Below are positions 55,680 to 63,655 of a DNA stretch of 64,000 nt, piece by piece. This DNA is from Flavitalea plasmicola. GTDB taxonomy: Bacteria > Bacteroidota > Bacteroidia > Chitinophagales > Chitinophagaceae. The stretch lies in assembly GCF_030546645.1 (NCBI RefSeq), contig NZ_JAUOTO010000010.1, forward strand, positions 186,001-250,000, in the 5' to 3' direction. Made by a program: the position numbers and the translations under genes. The notes beneath the pieces were generated by a model that worked only from the letters and a program-made list of their open reading frames with translations, searched no databases and was not told the DNA's origin. The first letter of the stretch is position 1; every line of letters starts with the position of its first letter.

Positions 55680-56534
55680 ATGCAAACCGAGAAAATAATC
55701 AAACCCGCCAATGGCTACCTCTTCATTGCCCTTGCAGTATTGGTGCTCACTGTCGCCGTTCTCTTCTTCTTCAGCCAGCAGTTTGTAATGGCGTCCATTA
55801 CTTTTGGGGTGTTCATCTTCGTGACAAAAGGGCTTGCCATCGTCAATCCCAACACCGGGCTGCTGCTCCTGTTGTTCGGTGATTACGCCGGCAGCATTAA
55901 GGAGAGCGGGCTTTTCTGGATCAACCCGCTGTATAAGCGCATGACCGTGTCGCTGCGCGCCCGCAACTTCGAAAGCGACAAGGTAAAGGTCAACGACAAG
56001 ATGGGCAATCCCATCATGATCAGCGTGATCCTGGTATGGAAGGTCCGGGACACTTTCAAATCTTTTTTTGAAGTGGACAATTATGAAAAGTTCATCATGA
56101 CGCAGACGGACTCTGCCGTACGCAAGCTGGCCGCCTCCTATCCATATGATCATTTCGAGGATGAGCGCGCTGCCGTCACCCTCAGCACGGATTTCGACGA
56201 GGTCAATCGTTCATTGGAAAAGGAGATAGCCGAAAGGTTGGTGATCTCCGGCATTGAAATACTGGAGGCCCGGATCTCTCACCTGGCCTATGCGCCTGAG
56301 ATCGCGCATTCCATGCTGAGAAGGCAGCAGGCATCCGCCGTGGTAGCCGCCCGGAGCAAGATCGTGGAAGGTGCGGTCGGTATGGTGGAAAGTGCCTTAC
56401 ATTTGCTGTCGACAAAAAATATTATCGACCTGGACGAGGACAAGAAAGCTGCCATGGTGAGCAACCTGATGGTGGTATTGTGCGGCGATCGCGAGACGCA
56501 GCCGGTGGTGAATACAGGGACGCTAAATCAGTAA
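55680..56534 (+). CDS. SPFH/stomatin-prohibitin-like membrane protein
   Basis: A 284-residue protein with two N-terminal hydrophobic segments (about 12-31 and 37-50) followed by the SPFH domain (LLLLFGDYAGSIKESGLFWI, NFESDKVKVNDKMGNPIMI, VLVWKVRDTFKSFFEVDNYE) and a coiled C-terminus. Such proteins oligomerise at membranes as scaffolds. It is followed after 3 bases by a ribbon-helix-helix gene and the two are cotranscribed. The AT-rich palindromes directly upstream are a candidate operator. Function in this organism is unknown. Confidence 0.9.
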   Translation: MQTEKIIKPANGYLFIALAVLVLTVAVLFFFSQQFVMASITFGVFIFVTKGLAIVNPNTGLLLLLFGDYAGSIKESGLFWINPLYKRMTVSLRARNFESDKVKVNDKMGNPIMISVILVWKVRDTFKSFFEVDNYEKFIMTQTDSAVRKLAASYPYDHFEDERAAVTLSTDFDEVNRSLEKEIAERLVISGIEILEARISHLAYAPEIAHSMLRRQQASAVVAARSKIVEGAVGMVESALHLLSTKNIIDLDEDKKAAMVSNLMVVLCGDRETQPVVNTGTLNQ

Positions 56535-56537
56535 GGA

Positions 56538-56726
56538 ATGGGGGAAAAAAAATCTTTTGCTTTACGAATAGATGCCGACACCATGAAGGCCATCGAGAAA
56601 TGGGCCGCGGATGAATTTCGCAGCGTCAATGGGCAGATCGAGTGGATGTTGCATCAATCCCTGCGCCAGGCGGGAAGGCTGAAGGATAAGAAAGAAAAAG
56701 ATAAGACCAATCCGCCGGGCAATTAG
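56538..56726 (+). CDS. Arc-like ribbon-helix-helix DNA-binding protein
   Basis: A 62-residue protein with the ribbon-helix-helix layout: beta strand KKSFALRIDADTMKAIEKWA, then helix DEFRSVNGQIEWMLHQSLRQ, and a basic tail. It is cotranscribed with the SPFH gene 3 bases upstream. It could repress its own operon through the GATATC palindromes; that is inference from position and site type. Confidence 0.85.
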   Translation: MGEKKSFALRIDADTMKAIEKWAADEFRSVNGQIEWMLHQSLRQAGRLKDKKEKDKTNPPGN

Positions 56727-56735
56727 AAATACGTA

Positions 56736-56743
56736 TAACTTTG
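56736..56743 (+). promoter_or_regulatory. Candidate -7 promoter box of the metal-uptake genes
   Basis: TAACTTTG matches TAnnTTTG exactly. The likely GTG start at 56750 is only 6 bases downstream, so the mRNA would be leaderless or nearly so. No clear -33 box is visible. Confidence 0.45.
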
Positions 56744-56749
56744 TGCCCG

Positions 56750-57124
56750 GTGATAAAATATCCCGTCACGATATTACTGATCCTGCTGATCGGGCTTCAG
56801 ACCTTCAGCAAATGGTGTGTGATCCTCGAATACCAGGTCAATAAGGAATTCATCGCCAAAAATCTCTGCGTCAACCGTGCAAAACCTTCCTGCTGCTGCC
56901 AGGGTAAATGCTATCTCAATAAGAAGATGGCCAATGACGAATCGCAGCAGCAAGCGCCCGGCAAGAGCGGACAGAGAGAGGAGACGCCCCTGCAGGTGTT
57001 CCTCCAGCGGGACATCGTTCCCACGCCTCAGCTGAAAGAGATCAGCAGCATGCACTGCACCCGTTATATCGCTGCAACTACACAAGGACATCTGTTCTCA
57101 ACATTCCAGCCTCCCCAGGCGTAG
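56750..57124 (+). CDS. Small Cys-rich membrane-anchored protein of a metal-uptake locus
   Basis: A 124-residue protein with an N-terminal membrane or signal segment (YPVTILLILLIGLQTFSKW), then KEFIAKNLCVNRAKPSCCCQGKCYLNKKM, shown here only by its key residues: four Cys in CCCQGKC and one in NLC. This Cys/Lys motif occurs in small proteins encoded next to TonB receptors and PepSY proteins in Bacteroidota. The GTG at 56750 is the best start; a TTG at 56741 lies within the promoter-like box. Role unknown; metal handling is inferred from the gene order and the Cys cluster. Confidence 0.65.
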   Translation: MIKYPVTILLILLIGLQTFSKWCVILEYQVNKEFIAKNLCVNRAKPSCCCQGKCYLNKKMANDESQQQAPGKSGQREETPLQVFLQRDIVPTPQLKEISSMHCTRYIAATTQGHLFSTFQPPQA

Positions 57125-57184
57125 CCCGCCTTTTTTGACCCTTCTTTATCGAACAGCCTTTTCCAAACTTCAATCAACGAGGTA

Positions 57185-59290
57185 ATGAATCGTTATTTCA
57201 CAGCAGGCCTGACGGTCTGGCTGTCCCTGCATGCCTATGCCTCATTTTCACAGCAGGCCACGCGGGAGAATCAGCCGGACACAGTGGCCGCACCCGTCAA
57301 TCTCTTACAACAGCTGATCGTCTCGGGCAGCCGCACCGTACAGAAAAGGACGGAAGCGCCCATCGCTATCAGTATCGTCAATGCACAAACGATCAAAGAC
57401 ACGAAAGCCAATCAATTAGACCAATTGCTCAACAAGGTCACCGGCGTATTCATGGTGGACCTGGGCAACGAACAACACGAGATGAGCATCCGGCAGCCCA
57501 TGAGCACCCAGAGCCTGTTCCTCTACCTGGAGGACGGCTTGCCCATCCGCACCACGGGCGTCTACAACCACAATGCTTTGTTAGAAATGAATATGACCGC
57601 CACCCGGCAGATGGAGATCATCCGGGGGCCCGCTTCTTCGCTCTATGGCGCGGAAGCCATCGGCGGGGCGGTGAATGTCATCACGCAGGCACCACCGGCA
57701 TCTGCCAACGCCTATGCCAGCGTACAAGGCAATAACAACGGTTATAAAAGGGCCGACGGACAGGCGGGCGTCCACCTGGGCAAATGGGGCGTGGTGGCCA
57801 GCGGCTACTATGCCAGCAGGACGAACGGCCCCATTCAATACAGCGACTTCCACAAGACGGCCCTCACGGTGCGGGCCGATTATAAAGCCAGCGATCGGCT
57901 CACCTGGAGCAATAGCCTCACGTATGTCGATTACTACAGCGATATGTACGGTTCCCTGGACAGCGCCCACTTCGCACAGAAGAACTACCATACGCCGTAT
58001 TCCTTCACCTACAGGAAAGTCCGGTCGCTGCGGGCCAGGAGCCAGCTGGACTACCAATGGAACAGTCATGGCGCAACGCGGGTCATCATCGCTTATCGTG
58101 ATAATAGCATCGGGCAGAACCCTTCCTATTATATAAAGAACAATGCCAGCGACCCATCCCTGGCCGACGGACAGGTGAACAACAGCGCTTTCCACAGCTA
58201 CCTGGCGCTCGTGCAGCACCAGCAGCAATTCTCCTGGCTGGGCAGCAAACTCATTGCCGGGATCAGCGCGGACATCAGCCCCAGCACCTATGTCGCCCAC
58301 TACATCCGCATACGGCGGGACGGTAAAGGGAATTACCTGGATTATACTCCGACAGATTCCCTGCTGAGCCATTATGCCACGGGCATCGATAACTTCGCCT
58401 CCTATGTCCATTATGAGATGGCGCCCGTGAAAGGTCTCCGGGCCATAGCGGCCCTTCGTTATGATCTCTATCATTATAATTTCCGCAATCACCTGCCTCC
58501 GTCCGCGTCTACCGGCTCGGCCGACACCCGCAATGATTTTCGCCGGGCTACGCCCAAGCTGGGACTCACGTATAATTATAAGCAGCTGGGGTTCTACGTC
58601 AATTACAGCCAGGGATATGTGCCTCCCCAGGTGACGGAGCTGTACAATGGCGTGAAAGTGCCTTATCTCCGTCCCCAGACATTTTATAACTATGAGGCAG
58701 GTGGCTGGCTCTCCCTGCTGGATCACCGGCTGTATGCGGATTGGAGCATCTACAGGCTCAACGGCAGCAACCAGATCATTTCCGTCAAACAGTCCGACGG
58801 CACATTCCTCAATCAAAATGCAGGCAAGACACGCCATGAAGGCATCGAGTATGGCCTTAATTTCCGTCCTTCCGCCCAGTGGGCCTTGCGGGTCAGCGCC
58901 AGCAACGCCAGCCACGTGTTCGTCGTGCAATATGAAAATAACAAGGATTACAGCGGCAACCAGATGTCGGCGGCGCCGCGCTTCATCGCCAATGCCGAGC
59001 TCACCTGGCGACCCGCCTTCCTGAAAGGATTCCGGTTATCCGTCGAAGGACAGCACCTGGGCAAATACTGGATGGACAATGCCAATACCCGTCAATACAA
59101 GGGATTCGACATCGTCAACTTCCGTACAGGCTATCAGCATGCACGATGGGAGGTATGGGTCAATGCCCTGAACGCTTTCAACGAATATTATGCTTCACTG
59201 GCCAGCAAATCATCCTATGGCTACAGCTACAACCTGGGCGACCCCGTCGAGGTGACAGTAGGATTGGCCTGGCATTTCGGTAAATTATAA
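57185..59290 (+). CDS. TonB-dependent outer-membrane receptor, iron/siderophore type
   Basis: A 701-residue receptor without the carboxypeptidase-like domain of SusC proteins, which favours metal-chelate import rather than glycans. Signal peptide ends at SFSQ. The plug has QLIVSGSRTVQKRTEAPIAI (TonB-box region), QLLNKVTGVFMV and the plug motif RGPASSLYGAEAIGGAVNVI; the barrel ends with the aromatic/hydrophobic VEVTVGLAWHFGKL. The upstream Cys-rich gene and the downstream PepSY gene support iron uptake. The ligand is unknown. Confidence 0.9.
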   Translation: MNRYFTAGLTVWLSLHAYASFSQQATRENQPDTVAAPVNLLQQLIVSGSRTVQKRTEAPIAISIVNAQTIKDTKANQLDQLLNKVTGVFMVDLGNEQHEMSIRQPMSTQSLFLYLEDGLPIRTTGVYNHNALLEMNMTATRQMEIIRGPASSLYGAEAIGGAVNVITQAPPASANAYASVQGNNNGYKRADGQAGVHLGKWGVVASGYYASRTNGPIQYSDFHKTALTVRADYKASDRLTWSNSLTYVDYYSDMYGSLDSAHFAQKNYHTPYSFTYRKVRSLRARSQLDYQWNSHGATRVIIAYRDNSIGQNPSYYIKNNASDPSLADGQVNNSAFHSYLALVQHQQQFSWLGSKLIAGISADISPSTYVAHYIRIRRDGKGNYLDYTPTDSLLSHYATGIDNFASYVHYEMAPVKGLRAIAALRYDLYHYNFRNHLPPSASTGSADTRNDFRRATPKLGLTYNYKQLGFYVNYSQGYVPPQVTELYNGVKVPYLRPQTFYNYEAGGWLSLLDHRLYADWSIYRLNGSNQIISVKQSDGTFLNQNAGKTRHEGIEYGLNFRPSAQWALRVSASNASHVFVVQYENNKDYSGNQMSAAPRFIANAELTWRPAFLKGFRLSVEGQHLGKYWMDNANTRQYKGFDIVNFRTGYQHARWEVWVNALNAFNEYYASLASKSSYGYSYNLGDPVEVTVGLAWHFGKL

Positions 59291-59328
59291 CACCATTCTA
59301 CAACGACTATTCGATTTAGTGCGACTAC

Positions 59329-59364
59329 GCAAAGTATTACCACTATGCAAAATATTACCACTAT
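59329..59364 (+). repeat. 18-bp tandem duplication carrying two start codons
   Basis: gcaaagtattaccactat (59329-59346) is followed by a copy with one change (59347-59364). Both copies are in frame with the PepSY gene and each gives an ATG, at 59345 and 59363, so the true start is ambiguous. Confidence 0.9.
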
Positions 59365-61087
59365 GCGCAAAAAGATCTACCAGCTGCATCGCCGCCTGTC
59401 CATCATCATCGCCATTCCCGTTCTGCTATGGGCGATCAGCGGCTTTATGCATCCACTCATGACCAATATCCGGCCGGCCATCGCTACGCAAGGCATCCCG
59501 TCCATACCCATCGACACGCAGCGGGTCCGTTTCCCCCTGGCCGAAGCGCTCCGCAAACATCACCTGGACAGCTTCTCCAATTTTCGACTGGTGCACATCG
59601 ACACGAACTGGTTCTACCAGGTGCAGCCGCTGGCCGCCGGGGACGGGAATAATATTGCCGGCATACCCGTCTATATCAGCTGCACCAATGGGAATATCCT
59701 CACGGCCGGGGATTGGCTCTATGCGCAGTACCTGGCGCGCCAGTTTTTGGAGGGGGCGGCTGACGTCCAGCCCCCTCCCCAGATCGCGTCCCCCCATGCC
59801 ACCTCCCCCGATAATGACAGCTCATCCTCCCGCACCGGACCTTCCGCTCCCCACGTCCATACTGCATCCCTCCCTAACGATGCCGCCTCGCTTCTCACTG
59901 CCGCCGTATCCCTCCACGACGAAGCTTCCTCCACCCACGATTGTTGTGGCGCCGCCACCGAGTCCGTGCTCAACCCCGTCAAGGGAGCGAAAGTCGCCAA
60001 CGTCTCCCTGGTGAAGGCATTCGACAACGAATACAAGGGTATCAACCGGCTGCTGCCTGTCTACCGCGTGTCGTTCGATCGCCCCGATGGCATCCGCATT
60101 TACGTCGAGACCACCCAGGACCGTTTTTCATTCGCCATGGACAACCGCCGCGCCATCTTCGATGAGATCTTCCGTCTCTGCCACACCTGGGGCTGGCTCG
60201 ACTTCCTCGGGAAGGGCCGGCTGGCCGTGGAAACGCTGGTGGCCCTTGCGGCCCTGCTTACCACCGTACTGGGCATTTATATCTTCTTTACCACTCATGG
60301 CGCCCGTTCCAATGGCAATGGCCTGGTAAAGGCCCGGCGCAATCATCGCTACACCGCCATCGTCGCATCGCTGTTTACCCTGTTATGGACCTTCAGCGGC
60401 AGCTTCCACGCTTTTTCGAAATTCACTGACGACACCCGCGACAGGTATTTTGCCGCTCCGCATTTTGCGGCCGGCATGGCCAACGGCGACTGCGTCCGTC
60501 TGCAGTCGGTATGCGCCCGGCCCATCACCAATATGAGCCTCGTGCAGATGAATGGAGATAATTATTGGCGGGTGACCCTATTGCCGGAAAAAGCTGCTGC
60601 GCATAAGGACCTGATGAAAGACGCCAAAACAGCCCCGCCTCCCGTTTCGTATATACGCGCGGCCGATTATTCGGTGTTGGCGGAGGGTGATGCCCGTTAT
60701 GCTGCGTACCTTGCCGGTACATTCAGTCAGCACCCTCCGGCTGACATCCGGTCGGTGACGGCAGTCACTTCCTTCGGTGATGAATATAATTTCACGGACA
60801 AACGATTGCCGGTCTGGAAGGTGAGCTATGCGGGCGGCCACAACGAAAGGCTGTATATCGAGACCAGCACGGGCAAGCTGGCCTCCAGGGTAGACGACAG
60901 GTCCGTGGTGGAAGGCTACAGCTTTTCCATCTTCCACAAACATCATTTTATGGATGCGGGCGGCAAGACGGCGCGGGACGTCAGCACGATGTTCTGGGCC
61001 TTTATGCAGGTCGTGCTGGTGACGATGGGACTGATCCTTTGGTTCAGGCGAAGGAATGCCAGGAAAGAAAGGTCGCTCCTTTCTTAA
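59345..61087 (+). CDS. PepSY-associated transmembrane protein of iron uptake
   Basis: A 580-residue inner-membrane protein; the ATG at 59363 is as likely as 59345 because of a tandem duplication. Membrane segments: IIAIPVLLWAISGFMHP near the N-terminus, LAALLTTVLGIYIFF, YTAIVASLFTLLWTFSGSF and FWAFMQVVLVTMGLILWF. PepSY domains lie between them (DNEYKGINRLLPVYRVSFDR and GDEYNFTDKRLPVWKVSYAG). Residues about 137-213 are an extra low-complexity insert rich in Pro, Ser, Thr, Ala and His ending STHDCCGAATE, encoded by a strongly pyrimidine-rich strand. Homologues next to TonB receptors help reduce or import siderophore iron; that role is inferred here. Confidence 0.85.
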   Translation: MQNITTMRKKIYQLHRRLSIIIAIPVLLWAISGFMHPLMTNIRPAIATQGIPSIPIDTQRVRFPLAEALRKHHLDSFSNFRLVHIDTNWFYQVQPLAAGDGNNIAGIPVYISCTNGNILTAGDWLYAQYLARQFLEGAADVQPPPQIASPHATSPDNDSSSSRTGPSAPHVHTASLPNDAASLLTAAVSLHDEASSTHDCCGAATESVLNPVKGAKVANVSLVKAFDNEYKGINRLLPVYRVSFDRPDGIRIYVETTQDRFSFAMDNRRAIFDEIFRLCHTWGWLDFLGKGRLAVETLVALAALLTTVLGIYIFFTTHGARSNGNGLVKARRNHRYTAIVASLFTLLWTFSGSFHAFSKFTDDTRDRYFAAPHFAAGMANGDCVRLQSVCARPITNMSLVQMNGDNYWRVTLLPEKAAAHKDLMKDAKTAPPPVSYIRAADYSVLAEGDARYAAYLAGTFSQHPPADIRSVTAVTSFGDEYNFTDKRLPVWKVSYAGGHNERLYIETSTGKLASRVDDRSVVEGYSFSIFHKHHFMDAGGKTARDVSTMFWAFMQVVLVTMGLILWFRRRNARKERSLLS

Positions 61088-61132
61088 ACTGCCAGGACGG
61101 AAAGATCACTCCGTTCTCAAACTGTGGACAGG
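61067..61132. repeat. 33-bp imperfect direct repeat between convergent gene ends
   Basis: Copy one (61067-61099) contains the PepSY stop codon and copy two (61100-61132) contains the antisense end of the permease gene. About 21 of the first 25 bases match. The intergenic gap is 18 bases. Confidence 0.75.
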
Positions 61133-63478
61133 ATTTTCCAAAGAGGCGCGGTAGGTCTGCGAGAAGATGGTCACCAGGCCCACCGATAATAAGAACAGGA
61201 AGCAGGCTATTGCGTTCAGCAAGCCATTGCCCACGCGCAGCACGAAGTTCTGCAGGAAAAGGAAGCTGAGCGTATAGCCGATGGGTACGGCTATCGCACC
61301 CGAGATCATCAGCAATCGTATAAATCTTTTGGACAGCAACCGCACGATCTGGCTGCTGCTGGCGCCGATGACCTTGCGGATGCCTGTTTCCTTCCGCCGG
61401 GTCTCCACGGTATAGATCACCAGGCCCAGCAAGCCCAGCGTGGCAATGCTCAGGGCAATAAAAGCCATGTAGCCCAGCAGGGAAATGGTAGCACGCTGCG
61501 AATTGTTCTGCGCCAACGCTTCATCCAGCCAAAAGGGGTTGAAAGCGACCTTGGGGGCAACCGATCCCCACACGGCTGTCACGCGCCGGACAAGCGCAGG
61601 CCGGTCCTTGCCGTCGACGCCGACAAACAGATATTTATACGCCCCCTGCTTGTTCCTGAATGCCATCGGGTTCACGGGCTTGCCGGCATTCTCATATTTA
61701 AAGTCATGCACGATGCCGACGACCTCCAGCGCGATCGAATCGTCCAGTCGTACTTTTTTGCCCAGCGCCTCTTCGTAATGCGCAAAGCCCAGGCTTTGCG
61801 CCGCGCGGGCATTGAGGATGATCTCCCTTTCTCCCAATGAATCCCGCTGAGCCCCGAAATTCCTGCCGGCCAGCAGCTGGATGCCCATGGTGGGAATAAA
61901 AGCGTCATCGGCATAAAAGCAGTTGAGGGATATCGCGTCCTTGGGCCGGTGGTCCAGCCAGGCGGATGAGCGTGTGCCGGAAAAATGGCTATTGAACGAT
62001 ACGGAAAAGGCTGACACCGATCGAACGCCGCTGACCATTGCCAGACGGGAAGAGACAAGCTCTGCATTCATCCCCTCCAGCGGGATCACCAGCACATTGT
62101 CCCTTTTAAAGCCGGGATCAGCCGTCGACAGCATGGAGAACTGTCGGAAAAAAGTGGCCAGGAAGATGATGATCACCAACGAAAGACTGTATTGAAAGAC
62201 GATCAGGCTTTTCTGCAATCCCACTCTGCCGAATATTTTCGCCGTGGATAAATTCTTCAGCACCCTCAGCGGCCGGAATGCCGACAGGATCCAGGCCGGC
62301 GCCACACCGGCCAGCAGTCCCGTGAACAAGGCGTAGCCGACCGTACATAAAACATACGTCGTATTATATTTCCAGGAGGAAGGGACCATCTCGTAGCCAT
62401 CGTTGAATGGCGCATACCTGATAATGACCGACAGCAGCAGCCAGGCGAAGGCCAGCGCCAAAAATGCCTGCACGATGGATTCGATGAGGTATTGCAGGAA
62501 GACCTGGTACCGCCTGGCGCCGACGATCTTTCTTACGCCGACCTCCTTGGCCCGGGTGAGAGCGCGGGCAATGGTGAGATTGGTATAGTTGAAGCAGGCG
62601 GCGATGAGAATGATCAGGACGATATCGATGCCTACCCATAGTTTGGACCAGCCGCTGCCGCCGCCGATGTCGAGATACAGCTCTTCGCTGGCGGGCGTAA
62701 TTTTTCCAAGGGGCTGGAGATCGAAACGGGCGTGTCCGTTCTTGTCCAGCTGGTTGAATTGCTGTACCATCGTCTGCAATTCATTGTTCAGCTCGCCGGC
62801 ATTCCAATGTTCTTTCGCCAGCACATAGGTATAGCCTGCCTGGAGATCTCCCCAATTAGCAGGGCCGGCCGGTTCACTGGCGCTGGATGCATAGGCATCG
62901 AAGTCGAGATGCGACTTGCCTGTCTTCGCCAGCACGCCGGTGACGACGTACAGACCGTGTCCCTGGACATTCAGGGATTTTCCCACAGCTGATCCATTCC
63001 CGAAGAACCTCGTCGCTGCCGTGCTGGACAGTACCATCGTATTCGGCTGCTGCAACGCCGACCCCGGATCGCCTTCGGCAAGGGTAAACCCGAAAACCTT
63101 GAAAAAGGAAGGTTGCGTATAAGCGCCATTGAGATACAGCTCTTCATTATGCTCCATTTTCACCGTGCCTTTAAAAGTAGGGTGGATGCTGACGGAGGCC
63201 TCGACGGTTCCCTTGCCGGCCAACAGCGCACCGGATAAGGGCAGGGGAGTAGTGGCCAGTCTATAGTGATTGCCTTTTTTCTGCGTATAATCCGTGAGGA
63301 TGCGAAAGGTCCGGTCCGGATGAGGGTGGAAGCGGTCGTAGGACAATTCGTTTTGCAGGATCACCATTTCCATCAAGCCCAGCGACATGGCGAAGCCAAG
63401 ACCAAACAGATTGATGAAGGTCAGCAGGCGGTTTTTCTTCAGGTTTCGGTACGCGATCTTTAGATAGGTCAGGAACAT
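61106..63478 (-). CDS. MacB/FtsX-type ABC transporter permease
   Basis: A 790-residue permease with two MacB periplasmic core domains and two FtsX domains. The N-terminal segment is MFLTYLKIAYRNLKKNRLLT, typical of Bacteroidota permeases. Predicted membrane helices lie at about 20-40, a cluster around 285-410, one near 430-455 and a C-terminal cluster from about 675, including IALSIATLGLLGLVIYTVET with the FtsX motif RRKETGIRKVIGAS. The ATPase is not encoded nearby. It likely exports a peptide, lipoprotein or lipid; substrate unknown. Its 3' end lies in a repeated sequence shared with the convergent PepSY gene. Confidence 0.9.
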   Translation of the reverse strand: MFLTYLKIAYRNLKKNRLLTFINLFGLGFAMSLGLMEMVILQNELSYDRFHPHPDRTFRILTDYTQKKGNHYRLATTPLPLSGALLAGKGTVEASVSIHPTFKGTVKMEHNEELYLNGAYTQPSFFKVFGFTLAEGDPGSALQQPNTMVLSSTAATRFFGNGSAVGKSLNVQGHGLYVVTGVLAKTGKSHLDFDAYASSASEPAGPANWGDLQAGYTYVLAKEHWNAGELNNELQTMVQQFNQLDKNGHARFDLQPLGKITPASEELYLDIGGGSGWSKLWVGIDIVLIILIAACFNYTNLTIARALTRAKEVGVRKIVGARRYQVFLQYLIESIVQAFLALAFAWLLLSVIIRYAPFNDGYEMVPSSWKYNTTYVLCTVGYALFTGLLAGVAPAWILSAFRPLRVLKNLSTAKIFGRVGLQKSLIVFQYSLSLVIIIFLATFFRQFSMLSTADPGFKRDNVLVIPLEGMNAELVSSRLAMVSGVRSVSAFSVSFNSHFSGTRSSAWLDHRPKDAISLNCFYADDAFIPTMGIQLLAGRNFGAQRDSLGEREIILNARAAQSLGFAHYEEALGKKVRLDDSIALEVVGIVHDFKYENAGKPVNPMAFRNKQGAYKYLFVGVDGKDRPALVRRVTAVWGSVAPKVAFNPFWLDEALAQNNSQRATISLLGYMAFIALSIATLGLLGLVIYTVETRRKETGIRKVIGASSSQIVRLLSKRFIRLLMISGAIAVPIGYTLSFLFLQNFVLRVGNGLLNAIACFLFLLSVGLVTIFSQTYRASLENPVHSLRTE

Positions 63479-63655
63479 GGGCTATGGTTGAGCCTCTAAA
63501 GATGCCATTTTTGTTCCGTAAATTCAAATGATTGATCGTCAGCTAGTTGAATCTTTATTTGGATTAAACCCTGGGCGAATTCGAACAAAGGATGTTCGTT
63601 ATCGTACAAGTAACAGAAATAAGCCATAATTTGCAACGTAGTTACAAAAAAGCAC
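63479..63655. other. Divergent intergenic region before the permease and a small secreted protein
   Basis: About 177 bases, AT-rich. A plausible promoter pair must lie here but I cannot define boxes with confidence. A minus-strand frame covering 63496-63723 has no recognisable features and was not called. Confidence 0.4.
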
